A model generated the notes under the pieces. The model saw only the letters and a program-made list of their open reading frames with translations, searched no databases and was not told the origin of the DNA. Below, piece by piece: positions 1-11,323 of a stretch of DNA of 64,000 nt. Position 1 is the stretch's first letter; every line of letters starts with the position of its first letter. Made by a program: the position numbers and the translations under genes. The DNA comes from Armillaria gallica. Its lineage: Eukaryota > Basidiomycota > Agaricomycetes > Agaricales > Physalacriaceae. Location of the stretch: the NCBI GenBank assembly GCA_037576215.1, contig JBANDB010000008.1, positions 2,356,001 through 2,420,000 of the forward strand. The letters run 5' to 3'.

Positions 1-3000
1 GCATCTTCATTTTCTCCTTGGAGCTCCGTCCGAGTATCAGGACAATCACCAGCTCATCACCAACTGGAATAGCGAGTCAGTATCTGCGTTCTTTGGTCGG
101 ATCCGGTACTGATTCCCGCCGCAGCCAACATGGTCAGATGAACCGTGAGCCATTCAGTTGCCATCTGAAAGATAACACTTCTTACTCACCGTCGCCAAAA
201 AAATTAATTACAGTAGCCGAAGTCGCCGGAGACGGGGACCTCATCGACGAGCCATCGACTTCAGTTCTTGACATTTACCGACACCCGGAACGTAAAACAC
301 AATTGGACGCTGTTTCAAATGTTCTCTTGTGTGTGCCTTTGATCGATAGGCTCGTGTCTTACGCTCATACACTGTCAGAAAACCCCATGGGCCATCGATC
401 GCGACTTCTTTGCTATCTGTGCTTTCGTCAGGTCGCCCTAGTGATCAAATTTCAGGAGAACTCGCCGATATTGTGGGGTTTGACGATATCGACCTCGTCG
501 TGAAGATTCTCAACAACCGTGACGCGTTTGTTCAAGAGGTATACACGTTCTGTTGTTGGTGACAGTGAGATATTTATATGCATCAAGCTCAAAGACTCTC
601 TCCATGGTCAGCATGTAGCTCCAGAAACCATCCATCATCATGAGAACGAACGGATACCAAGTGGATCCAACACCCAGAGTATCATCTCTTCGACTGGCAT
701 ATGGTCAAATGACCTCTCTGCAGAGTCTGCACGTCTCCGGACCGAGAAGACCTTAAGAGATAACGCTGCTCGTCCGCTCTTTACTGGAATCGCGGTATGT
801 ACAGATAAATACATTCAGCACGTCCTTACCTTGTCTCTGAAAGCAACCGGAAGCCGAAGTTTTGCCTCATGTATACTCATCTTCATCCACTAGTCAAGGC
901 AATGTATTGTCATATCTGGGAAGCAAATATATGCTACCTGTTGATACCACACGGCAAGATTACGAGGCGAGTTCCAAATGATTTAAACGCAACCACTTCT
1001 AAAACTTGAATGTAGGAATACCTCGAGGTTGTGATCCCTCCTTCAAAGCCTATCCCTCCTCGGAGCACGGAGCGTTTGATACCCGTCTCAGAATTAGATC
1101 CAATAGCGCGAAGGTCTTTTCCAGTACGCCGATCTATTCGCGCGACTTGTTTTCGCCTTTTTTTAAAACCCATTTCTTCCAGGGCTACTCGTCATTGAAC
1201 CGCATTCAGTCAATTGTGTACCCCACAGCATATCGTTCCAATGAAAATATGCTCGTTTGTGGTAAGTATTCTTCTTGTTGATATGAAACCTACCAACCAT
1301 TTTTGTAGCTCCAACTGGTGCTGTGAGTAGCATTCAATTTGTCCGGCTATTCCACCGGGTTACTCAGTATCATGTAGGGTAAAACTGACGTAGCGATGAT
1401 GACCATTTTGCGCGTCTTGGACCAGCACCGGTCCAAGAATGATGACGAAAATATACACGCAACAATAGATCGTGATTCATTCAAGATCATATATGTGCAA
1501 GTGCGTTTCATCATAAGGCCGGGCCCGGGCTAATATCGGTGAATAGAGCGCCCATGAAGGCTTTGGCTTCAGAGATCGTGCGAAAATTCAGCAAACGGCT
1601 TCAATGGTTATCGATTCAAGTCAGGGAGTTGACTGGTCTGGCTGCCTGTTACCTTTCCGGGAGTAGTATCGGACTGACGTACAATACTAGGTGATATGCA
1701 AATGACCAAAGCTGAAATCGCGCAGACCCAAATCATCGTCACCACACCGGAGAAATGGGATGTTGTTACTCGCAAACCGACAGGGGAAGGAGAACTTGCA
1801 TCAGTGAATACATATATTCAAACCAAACTACTTCATAACTCATCCTCACTTTCAACAGTCGCTTAAACTACTGATTATCGACGAGGTTCATCTACTGAAT
1901 GAAGAGCGTGGCGCAGTCATCGAAACCATCGTTGCCCGTACTTTACGACAAGTGCGATCTCTCCCTTCTTTTTGAACGTTCTCTAGATTGACATTACTTG
2001 CAGGTAGAATCGAGTCAATCTGTCATTCGAATTGTAGGCCTTAGCGCTACCCTGCCCAATTACATCGACGTCGCAGATTTCCTCAGGTATATCGGCCTCC
2101 GCTGTAAATAACCACAGCTAAATGGTCACAGCGTCTCGCGCTACACAGGACTTTTCTACTTTGACTCGTCTTTCCGTCCAGTCCCTCTCGAGCAGCATTT
2201 TCTTGGCATCAAAGGCAAACCAGGAAGTCTTCAATCACGCAAAAATCTCGATCGCGTTACTTTTCAGAAAGTATCTGATTTGGTGGCGCAGGGTCACCAA
2301 GTGATGGTTTTTGTACACTCCCGAAAAGATACCGTTAAGACCGCTATCTCGATCAAGGAAATGGCTGTTCTTGAAGGAAATGTGGACGATTTCAGCTGCC
2401 AAGACCACCCTACGTGGGGGAACTTTCGCCGTGATATAGGTCAGTCGAGGAACAGAGAAATGAAGCAACTTTTTGATCACGGTTTTGGTATACATCACGC
2501 TGGGATGCTACGGTCTGACAGAAATATGATGGAACGAATGTTCGATGCTAGGGCTATCAAGGTTTGAGAACATGCCGCGGGTAAACTGGTCGTATGACAC
2601 TGACTCTGATCAACTTAGGTTCTATGTTGTACAGCTACACTTGCTTGGGGTGTCAATCTTCCTGCGCACGCCGGTAAATCGGAGCTCGTCCGAAGTCAAT
2701 TGACTCTTATCTTCTTTTATATCACCAGTCATCATTAAAGGAACACAAGTCTATGATAGTTCCAAAGGTGCTTTCGTGGACCTTTCCGTGCTAGACGTAT
2801 TACAGGTTTTTGGCCGTGCAGGGCGTCCTGGGCTAGAAACCAGTGGCGAAGGCTACATATGCACCACCGAGGACAGACTCACGCACTACTTGGAGGCAAT
2901 AACTTCCCAGGTAACCATGCCCTGAATTGATCAACATTCATCTGACATATCTCCAACACATAGAATCCCATTGAATCGCAGTGAGTCAGCTGGCCACTTT

Positions 3001-5967
3001 GGCTGTGAACGAACTAATCGTATCAGGTTCCAGCGTGGCATGATCGACGCTTTGAATGCTGAAGTGTCCCTGGGTACTGTCGCCAACACACATGACGCGG
3101 TACAATGGCTAGGTTACACATATCTCTTCGTCAGGATGCGGAAGAACCCTTATGGTTATGGTAAGGGAGCCCCGTACCAGCGGTCTTGATTCTCGGCGGG
3201 ACTAAGTTGGATTTTGTAGGGATACTCCGGGAGTCTGCATCTGACGACCCAAACCTTGGCAATAAGCGCAACGAATTGGTCACATCGGCCGCGCAAAAAC
3301 TTGCGGAAGCGCGTATGATGATCTACGACCGGACTACCGGAGCCTTCACGATAACGGACCTGGGACGAATCGCTGCTAAGTATTATATCCGTCACGAATC
3401 TATCGAGATTTTCAACAAGGAGTTTCGGCCAAAGATGTCTGAGGCTGATGTCTTGGCGATGCTAAGCATGAGTATTGAGGTAAGAATTTCGTACAGTCTG
3501 GTTCCCTGGTTTACTCGTTAACGACTTCTTTTTAGTTCAATCAAATTCAAGTCAGGGATGCTGAAGAGAAGGAACTCCTAATTCTTGAGGATATTGTGCC
3601 CTGCGATGTTAAGGTATTCAAAAACTTTGACGCTCGTGTGGATCGTGTTCATTCCGTTGATAGGGACGTAACGAATCTAGCGCTGAGAGAGGCATTGAAA
3701 CTCATCAGCAAAAGGTGAATATCCTTCTCCAAGGATACATATCCAGACAACCTGTCGAAGATTTTGCGCTCGTGTCAGACATGGCATATGTAGCCCAGAA
3801 TGGTGGCCGTATCATTCGTGCATTACTCGAGATTGCCATCAGTCGGAAGTGGGCAACCGTCACGGCTGTTCTTATGGGGATGAGCAAAGCTATCGAGAAG
3901 CGACTGTGGCCTTATGATCAGCCTCTGAAGCAGTTCGACCTCAAAGCGGATGTGTTTTACGCTTTGGAGACTTGGGCAGATGAATGGGCGCCGGCAGAAC
4001 TAGCAACCTTGGGTGCGGAGGAACTAGGTAAACTCATTCATATGAACGAGCACCACGGAAAAGCACTTTTGACTGCTGTCAAACAATTTCCGACCGTCAA
4101 AATTCTCTATAACTTGCGTCCTCTTGGACCTGATGTCCTCAAAATATGCGTTCAGGTGGAACGAGCATTTACTTGGAATACCAAGGTACATGGAAGCTCA
4201 GAACCGTTTTGGTTATGGGTTGAAGATCACGATGGAATGGATATCCTACAACTATCACATCTCCTTTTTCGTCAAACAACTGAAACCCTGAACGTCGACT
4301 TCGTTATCTCTATACCGGATGGTCGACCATCGCCTTCCGTCACTATCCGATTTGTTTCTGACAGATGGATGGGGGCTGAGGACGAGGTCACGGTATCATT
4401 GGAAACTTTAACTATGCCGGTGTCATCCAACAGCCACACACCCATACTAGATATTCCCTTCTTGGCGCCTACTGTGCTACGAAATCCGGTCGTCGAATCG
4501 ATTTTTGTCAACCGTCTGAACAACTTCAACGCTATTCAAAGCCAAGTACTGTGGACCTTGCTCAACACAAATCTCACGCACTGTTGTGCGCACCTACTGG
4601 TAGCGGGAAGACGACAATGCTAGTTGCTGTAGTTTGGTATGTCTGAGTTACGTGACGTCTGAGTATCCTGATGAAGCGTGTTCAATAGGAGCACGATACT
4701 GCGACACCTTGACGCGTCTGTTCTGATAGTCGTACCCTCGAAATGCTCCCTTGCCGAGATTACATCCCAAATCCGAATAGGTTCCAGCATTGCAGGTGTA
4801 ACCGTGGAAATCGCCAAGGACGAAAATTTCCTGCTCCCCTCAAAGAAGCGTCGACGAGTGCTCTTGGTCTCGGCCTCTCTCTTGCTAGACGCGTTATCTC
4901 GCAGAGACCCCAGCACACCACTCGCAGGGCTTGACCTGGTTGTATGCGAAGATCTCGAACGCTTGGACGCCACCTACGAGCTATCAATTTCATTATTGCT
5001 ACACGCCACGCAGACTTGTCCCACGCGGTTCGTTTATGCCTCGAATTCACTCAACGACCCAGGTGACCTAGCTGCGTGGTTCAACATTGATCCCTTCGCG
5101 CTACACAGTTTCCGGCCCCGTGATCGAGGGCAGAGTCTCACCACGCACACGCAAACGTTTAGTATACCCCAATCTGCGACTTTATTCAAGGCAATGGCGA
5201 AACCCGCGCATGCTGCCATCATCAAAGCAGGATCCGAGGACATAAATGGGGGAGCTCTTGTCTTTGTGCCGTCCCGCGCGCAATGCCGCGTAACTGCGCG
5301 GGATCTTATTACTCAATGCGCGCTGGAGATGGAGACGGAAGCGGGGTATCTTCCTGCGGGGATATCACAGGAGTTCCTTGATCAATACCGCATGCAATTG
5401 CGTGACGCTTCTCTCATTGACTATATTCTTAAAGGGATCGGCTTCTTCCACGACGGAATTCGGAGAGAAGATAGACAACTGATGATGAAGTTGTATGCCG
5501 AAGGAGTACTTCGGGTTCTGATTGTGCCGCGGGAATCTTGCTGGAGCGTTCCTGTGAGAGCTGGAGTGGTGGTGGTACTAGGGACGCAGTATTTCCATGC
5601 CGAAGACGGGTTGAAGGACTATGATGTCACGGAGTTGGTGCATATGCAGGGTAGGGCTGTCCGGCACTTGGGGAGCGGAGAGTTCTATTTGTTTTGCCAG
5701 GGTGAAGCAAAGGATACCCTCGTGCGGTTCTTGAACGACGGTTTACCTTTGGAGTCGCGGCTTTTGGAATCCGATCAGCTGGCGGCGTGGTATACGAATC
5801 AGACAACCCGAGGCAGGCTACAGAGCAAACAGGACATGGTGGATGTGTTGTCATTTACCTTCCTTGCACAGCGGATCTCAACGAACCCAGCATACTATGA
5901 CTGTTCCTCGGATTCGAGAGACGGAAACTTGTCACGGATTGTAGACGGGCTCACCAATCAGAGCTAG
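1..5967 (+). CDS. SLH1: Slh1/ASCC3-like two-cassette Ski2-family helicase (5' end uncertain or cut)
   Basis: Ski2-like RNA helicase of the Slh1/ASCC3 group, which in yeast splits stalled ribosomes as part of the RQC-trigger complex. The first cassette is complete: Walker A CAPTGAGKT (assembled over 1258-1386), DEVH box near 1880, SATLPN near 2046, HHAGMLR near 2492, [11 protein letters not shown] near 2640, FGRAGRP near 2812, then NPIES and a Sec63 unit to about 4500. FGRAGRP and NPIESQF favour ASCC3/Slh1 over Brr2. The second cassette keeps CAPTGSGKT near 4588, but its motif II reads CEDLE, motif VI is not recognisable, and the protein stops at 5965-5967, soon after NPAYY, without a second Sec63 domain. 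Coding sequence is spread over many short exons. Seen splices include 967-1015 (GC-AG), 1124-1182, 1262-1308 and 1323-1377. I cannot fix the start codon; readable homology begins near 213, so the first exon may lie at or beyond the left edge. Confidence 0.85.
967..1015 (+). other. GC-AG intron in the Slh1-like gene
   Basis: The exon ends GATTACGAG and the intron begins GCGAGT and ends TGTAG. Splicing joins QDYE to EYLEVVIPP, the sequence expected before the first helicase cassette of ASCC3 proteins. No GT donor nearby gives an open frame. Confidence 0.7.
1309..1322 (+). other. 14-nt micro-exon carrying the core of the Walker A motif
   Basis: It is flanked by introns 1262-1308 (GTAAGT...TTGTAG) and 1323-1377 (GTGAGT...ATGTAG). 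Joining TGT-G, the 14 bases and GGTAAAACT gives C-A-P-T-G-A-G-K-T in one frame. Skipping this exon removes the P-loop and breaks the frame. Confidence 0.85.
2964..2980 (+). other. 17-nt micro-exon encoding the NPIESQ junction
   Basis: It lies between introns 2911-2963 (GTAACC...CATAG) and 2981-3026 (GTGAGT...ATCAG). The splice joins TSQ + NPIESQ + FQRGMIDAL, matching the conserved helicase-to-Sec63 linker of ASCC3 proteins, so the exon is supported by homology and by phase. Confidence 0.85.
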
Positions 5968-6528
5968 CGGTATTTTAGCGTGACATCATCATGCTGCTGT
6001 GCGCTAGAAGTATTTACAGTACAGCTATATATAAAAGCCGACCTGTACTAATGGCTGACCCATTTGTAGACTGTAGCGGGCGAGGTAGAAAGATTCGAAC
6101 GCGGCGGAAAAAATTCTGGGATGTGGCTTTATAGATCAAACTTCACTTCATATGATTCTGGTCAGAATGAAGATAAGCCATGTTGAAGTGAGGTCGCCGC
6201 ATATCTTCTGCGTGCGAAGATTGCTTCCATATTGATATCATATGGTCTGCCACAGGGGGAAAATGGAATAGCCACTGACCGGATTAATGCCTGAAACATT
6301 GCGACAGTGGCGATAAATTCTGAAATGTAAGTGGCAGAAGACAAGTACTCAGTTGTGTCAAAGTTCGGACCGGAGCATCGAGTGCCTTTTGCGCCTCCGT
6401 CGGCTATACCATATCTAGAGTCTCCCCGATTCCCGCCCATCAACGCCACTTAACCTTATTAGCGTAAGTTAAATTTTCATTTCGCTTTGCCCAAATGTCT
6501 AAAATCTACTTTTAGTTTAACATGGTAG
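5968..6528. other. Intergenic, no supported gene
   Basis: Lies between the 3' ends of the Slh1-like and aminotransferase genes. A 95-codon minus-strand frame at 6162-6449 has no recognisable motif. A GATTCGAAC string near 6093 resembles a tRNA T-loop but has no pairing stem. Confidence 0.5.
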
Positions 6529-8207
6529 CTATTGTAGATACTTCTTTATACCCTGTAACCTCTCAACTGCTCTGTGCAGTGTGTCTACGTCTTTACAGAA
6601 TGCAAAGCGGAGGAAGGCTTCCCCGATGCCGGCATGCTCCTCGCAGTAAAACTAGGCAATATTAGCATCTGAAGAACAATGACAAGTAATGGCATTAGCT
6701 TACTTCGCTGACAGGAATCGATGAAACACCAAGTTCGAGTGCAAGGAACCAGCTAGCTCTATTATCCTGTCAGAAAATAGCAAAACTAATGAATTGGTGA
6801 CTGACCTAAAATCCCTTCCCCTTCCTTGGAGACTCTCCGGGAAAGGATAGTCATCAGGGAACTTGACGTTCGATACATCCAACAACACAAAGTATCCTCC
6901 CTCCGGGAAAGTATAATTCAACCCAAGGCTGTCGAAGCAGTCCGTAAGCACCTTCCTACGCTCCGCATACTCATCCCTTTGGATCTGAAAGAAGTTGTGT
7001 TTGGGGGCGAGTTCGAGCCCAACGGCTGCGGCTTCCTGGAGGGGTGAGTTGGTGCAAAATACGATGCGAGTCGTCGCTGCGAGCGTGGGGCGGATGATGG
7101 ATTCCGGTCCGATAAGCCAGCCTACACGCCAGCCAGTGGCTGCGAATGCCTCTGCAGATAAGAACGGCTTGAATAAGCGTTTCACAAATGTGACGGGGTC
7201 AACATACTTCCTGCAGAACCGACAGTTACGGTACGATCCCACATGCCCGGAAGGGTTGCTATCCGGACATGCTCCTTGCCATCGAAAACCAAACCATCAT
7301 ACTGACAACACATCAGGTACAAGAAATGCAAAGATAGGTCATACGCACCACTTCGTCGGTCATTACAAGCAGGTTGAATTCTTCCGCTAGATTCGCAATG
7401 CCCTCGAGTTCGACGCGCGTAAACACCTTACCCACCGGATTATGCGGTGTATTGATAATGATGATCTTTGTCTTTTGCGTTATCGCGCGTCTAAGCTCGT
7501 CAAGATCGATGGACCAATCATTACTCGTTGATTTTCCCTGCGCTTTGGGGGGATGCAACGGGACATAGACGGGAACGCCGCCATTGAAGATGACAGACGG
7601 GAGATACTGGTCGAAGAAGGGTTCAAACATGATGACCTCGTCCCCCTTCTCGAGGAATGCTGTGAAAACACTGTACTGTCCTGGAAAACTGGATTACTAA
7701 GGGTTATCTTTCTCACTTGCGGTTCACGTACCTTCATTCGCTCCACTGGTGACGAGGATCTCCTTCTCTATATCGAGCTCCCGACCGAACTGGGGACTGT
7801 AGAAACTCTGGATTGCCTTGCGAAGACGTGGACGTCCTTTAGGATGAGAGTAGTGGTTTGTCTCGACTCGCGAGAGTGCTTCTTGGGCTGCCTCTGTGAC
7901 CCACTTTGGGGGAGCAAAGTTCATGTATCCCTGTCCAAGATTGATACAGTCGGCTGGGAGGTTTGCTGCGCTGTGCGAGGAGAATAAAATTAATCAGAGC
8001 TGCAACGTGTCTCCCAAATTGCACCTACTTGAAGATAGACCAGACATCCTCGGCAAGCGCCCGACCTTCTCTCAGTCTCGACGCAAAAGGAATGAGGTTG
8101 TCTCTATTTTTCGTCCCGTTGACGGTGGTGGAGGCTGCCATGGAGAGAGGTCGTCGAGAAAGGCGGAGGATCTGGTGAGTCAAACGATGACTAGATGAGA
8201 CAATCAT
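6529..8207 (-). CDS. BNA3: Kynurenine--oxoglutarate / glutamine transaminase K-like aminotransferase
   Basis: PLP-dependent class I/II aminotransferase of the KYAT/Bna3 type, which converts kynurenine to kynurenic acid and can also act on glutamine and cysteine conjugates. Seen in order: an N-terminal stretch rich in Arg, Ser and His with few acids (possible mitochondrial presequence), GYMNFAPPKWV, HYSHPKGRPRLRKAI, VTSGANEGT, FEPFFDQYLPS, NTPHNPVGKVF with the PLP-contacting Asn, VMTDEV with the PLP Asp, and SAGKAFAATGWRVGW with the Schiff-base Lys. The SAGK motif is restored by splicing an intron that starts GTATGT and ends CTGCAG (near 7160-7212). The protein ends near GIKKYLQ with stop at 6529-6531. 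The ATG at 8205-8207 is chosen because it gives a presequence; an internal Met about 23 codons later would give a cytosolic form. Several introns are present. The family call is firm, the exact substrate is inferred. Confidence 0.85.
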
Positions 8208-8834
8208 TGAAAATTTGTGGGTCGGCTCCTTTTCGGAAACTACGGCCGTATCGGACTTCCTTATCGGCCGTCGTGTATAGCGTCGTTCAGTTCAAGACGT
8301 CATTCAGACGCAAGGTAAGGAATGAAAGAAAGAATCGTAATTTCGAGTCTTATATCAAAACAAATGGTGCAACGCGTCGCGTACTGCACACTAACACGTC
8401 CCTGTTTTCGGACTCTACCCCAGATCCGTCCGTAAATTTCCCCACTCTAGTTCCACGTGATGTCATTCAGTTCTACTTCAACAGTTACATTCATTGGTAG
8501 CGTGAAGGACCAGTACAAAGAAGGGAAACACAAGTCGCGACGGCGCCATTGTGTCGACATAATACCTCACAAATGCGGCATGCTACCCGGAATTTTATTT
8601 TCCCGACAATATCTCGGGAGCCGTCGTCGTTTCTCTGCTGGTCTGTAGACACTTTCAAAGACTGATTTTAAGGTAGCATTTTCTTGGCTACCAGTTTTGA
8701 CCCGCAACCCTAACGAAATACTATTTCGAAGGGGGATTCTAGTGACGGAAAATGGCAGGAAGTGAGAAAGTCAAAAATCTAGCCCGGATTCGGTGGGCTG
8801 CTGACAAATCATCGTTTCCCACGATGTCGTTAAT
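8208..8834. promoter_or_regulatory. Divergent intergenic region between aminotransferase and WRAP53-like genes
   Basis: About 625 bp between two gene starts. It holds a GACGTCAT (CRE-like) at 8296-8303 and a palindromic CACGTG at 8454-8459. These are candidate sites only. An ATG at 8752 opens a short frame that does not join the WD40 frame. Confidence 0.35.
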
Positions 8835-9886
8835 ATGGACATTACGCTTGTACAAACATGTACGCTTCCCATCGACCCAGTCTTCCCACACAACTTCGCC
8901 CGACATGCAAAATGGTGTCCGGACGGCTCGTCGACAGTCTTAGTACAATCTGAAAACCGGGCATTCCATGTTGTTTACCTCGACTCAAACACCAAAACTT
9001 TACCACAAGCCTCACCGATCCTGTCTTGGGCATGGTATCCCACAGCATCACCCTCGATGCCAGCGACGTTCTGCTTCGTTGCTGCCATCCGAGATTGTCC
9101 GATCCATCTTTTGACGCCTCTGATGGCCGTCTCCGCGCATCATACCCCATTGTCGACCACCGTGAACAATATGTTGCCCCGCACTGTATGGCATTCAACC
9201 TTACAGGAACCAAGTTGTATTGTGGACACCCCGATGCTATCGAGGTGTTCGAAGTCTCTCAGCCAGGCCACGAAGGGTTGCGAATTCCTACCACACCGAC
9301 GAAGAAGAGCAAGGACGGGCTGAAGGGAATTATTTCTGCAATCTCCTTCACTTGGGGCTACTACGCCATCGGTACACTCACCCCCTGCGACTTCCCTATT
9401 GCTATTTACGGCGAGGAAGACGATGAGCTCGTCGGGTTCGTCGGTGGGGACCACGCGCTGCTGTTATACAGCTCGCCTTCACACCTTCAGGACAACTGGT
9501 GGCTTCCATTTCGCCGTCATTCAGCCATATATGCGTGGGATCTGTCTGCTCCTGATGCACCGCTGGCCGTATACGATTTTGGTACACCGACAACGTCGAA
9601 CCAGCGACGGTACTTTGATCTGCATCCCACTGGGAGGTGGTTGGCTGTCGGCGATGAAGCAGGCTCTGTCCATGTATTTGATTTGACTAACGAGCATCAA
9701 ACATCCTTTATGGCTCACGAGGATGTAGTCCCGTCGGTCGCTTTCCACCCTACGAAGCCGCTTCTCCTTACAGTGGCGGGCTCAAGGCATTTTGAGGATG
9801 TTGATGACGAGGAGAGTGAAGAGAATAAACTGCATCCTGTTGTTAGAGACGCGTCTATTAAAGTCTGGAACTTTGGTCTAGAATAA
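8835..9886 (+). CDS. WRAP53/TCAB1-like WD40 protein with disrupted frame
   Basis: Resembles WRAP53/TCAB1, the WD40 protein that guides telomerase and scaRNAs to Cajal bodies. Seen: NFARHAKWCPDGS near the start, then CPIHL/DASDGRLRASY, TKLYCG, GIISAISF, AIYAWDL, TSNQRRYFDLHPTGRWL (very close to the family's TNQRIYFDLDPTG) and a final VAFHPTKPLLLTVAGSR blade. The frame breaks at the TTTT run 9109-9112: the upstream frame reads DCPIHL and continuation FDASDG needs one more T. A second region, about 9465-9520, also seems to leave and rejoin the frame, because a better WD-type strand (AVIQLAFTPSGQLVAS) lies in another frame. The start is uncertain; 8835 is the first ATG in the WD40 frame. This may be an assembly error or a decaying gene. 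Family assignment is good, coding status is doubtful. Confidence 0.7.
9109..9112 (+). other. Apparent 1-nt frameshift at a T homopolymer
   Basis: The WRAP53-like homology passes from the frame of ATG 8835 to the frame ending at 9886 exactly at TTTT. One extra T gives IHLFDASDG without interruption. No GT-AG intron explains the shift. Confidence 0.75.
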
Positions 9887-10202
9887 AGTGCGTTGTTTTA
9901 TGTCCTGGTATGCGCGCGGCTTATGTTGAGACTGAACAGCTTTCTTGCCTTCACCTGTTGTGTATGCCGTGGACACCAGTACCTCCACAAGATGAAAGCA
10001 TATCTCACACCGAATCGGACAGTAAGTCGTGTATGTCTTAAATGATTATGCTGAATGCTAAGCTATACCCTAAGGAGACCATGGAGTCGGTATAATCATG
10101 CTATGAGGTTCGCAAGGAGTATGGGAAGGGCAGAATGTGCATATATGCTGCTCAGAGGTATCGCTCTTAAGCAGCCATGAGATCGTCGTCCCAAGAAAAC
10201 AC
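9887..10202. other. Intergenic, nothing recognised
   Basis: Lies between the ends of two convergent genes. No coding frame, RNA gene or repeat was seen. Confidence 0.5.
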
Positions 10203-10653
10203 TCAATCCATACCATCAAGTAATAACTCTTCAAAATCGCCCTTCTCCCGCCCTTTCCTTACCAACGGAAGCAGCCGGGTCAGTTCGACTGTTGTCAACT
10301 GGCATGCGGTGCGGTAGTCGTGAAACAAGCAGTCGATGCTCATGAGCAACTGATAATCTTCTGAGTTGGTGTCCGCGACATCCGTACGACCTCGTTTACA
10401 AAGAGGCGTTTCATTTACTGGATAAGAGTCGGCCTTTCTTTTGCCAGCCACTATTCAGAACATGAATGAGAGAGAGCATGGCGGTGATGATGGTGGACAG
10501 ACGCACTCATCATAGACAGCTAATCTCAAATACTGCGTGGATAATGGGAGATATTGGTCAAGTCTCGGAAAGCGGAACGGTAACCGGTGTCACCGATCGT
10601 CCTCTCGATCTCGAGTCCTCTATGAAAGAGGTCCTCCTTGCCAGCATCCCTCC
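10203..10653 (-). CDS. Small unidentified protein, 3' exons only
   Basis: I do not recognise this gene. Two minus-strand exons fit together: 10534-10653 and 10203-10450, joined over an 83-nt intron (donor GTATTT, acceptor AATAG) in phase 1, so that A+TG forms a Met codon. The product contains a charged stretch (DAGKEDLFHRGLEIERTIG), a basic patch KRKAD...CKRGR that could be a nuclear localisation signal, and a C-terminal segment of alternating Leu and charged residues ending EELLLDGMD. The first exon begins after a CTTACTCAG acceptor, so at least one upstream exon is missing from this model. A separate 94-codon ATG frame at 10802-11086 on the same strand could belong to the gene but I could not join it. 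Confidence is low; this could be a lineage-specific gene or chance. Confidence 0.35.
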
Positions 10654-11323
10654 CTGAGTAAGGTACTTATCGTCACCCGTATATGGGAGACAAGTAGCAG
10701 TCAGCTTCAATCGAGCCAGGGTGCCCGTAAATAAGATTCTGTCTGACTCGACACTAAGGTCATCTACGGCAATTACATCTATTCTCGTATGAATATGCAT
10801 TCTAGTGACTAGGGGCAGGCAGGGCAGTGACTAGGGACACACTTTGCGCTACGACGTGATATTTTTGATACTCTGCTATGACCTTTGACGCAGATGCAGG
10901 CCAACTGCAGTCGCTGCGGACTGCTGTGGAAATTCTATGAGGGACAGCATTCACATTTAATATGACCGAATGTCGTGTTTGAGTACCACTAGGTCCTTCG
11001 GAGGTTTTATTCAATGGCTCTACCTCTTCCGTAGGGTACCTGCAGGGGGGATCGGTGAGCGCACCGATAATACGGTTCAATGACATAGACTGGGAGCTTA
11101 TACAGAACCGCCGTACTTAGTATACAAAAGTCATGGTGAGACTCGCCATCCTTAAACTTACAGAAAAGCGCTTGAAAGATACTTTCTCATGTCTCGCCCA
11201 GGGAAAACGTTCCTGATGTCACGCAAATCAACATAAGAGCCAGAAATGTACCAGAAATCACAGAAATCCCAATGTATAGTATGCCTACTTAGCGTGTAGC
11301 CGAAGATCCATCCTCAATCCCTC

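Noticed and set aside
4678..5967. Separate gene for the region encoding the second helicase cassette
   Set aside because: The P-loop CAPTGSGKT begins in the preceding exon and the sequence continues from the first Sec63 region, so this is one gene.
6080..6110. Possible minus-strand tRNA T-arm (GATTCGAAC)
   Set aside because: The flanking bases do not form the five-pair stem and no acceptor, D or anticodon arms were found.
6162..6449. 95-codon minus-strand open frame between the Slh1-like and aminotransferase genes
   Set aside because: No family motif, no clear splice partners, and it lies where the 3' ends of two genes meet.
10802..11086. 94-codon minus-strand ATG frame
   Set aside because: No recognisable domain, and no in-phase splice to the exons at 10203-10653 could be found, so it is mentioned only as a possible upstream exon.
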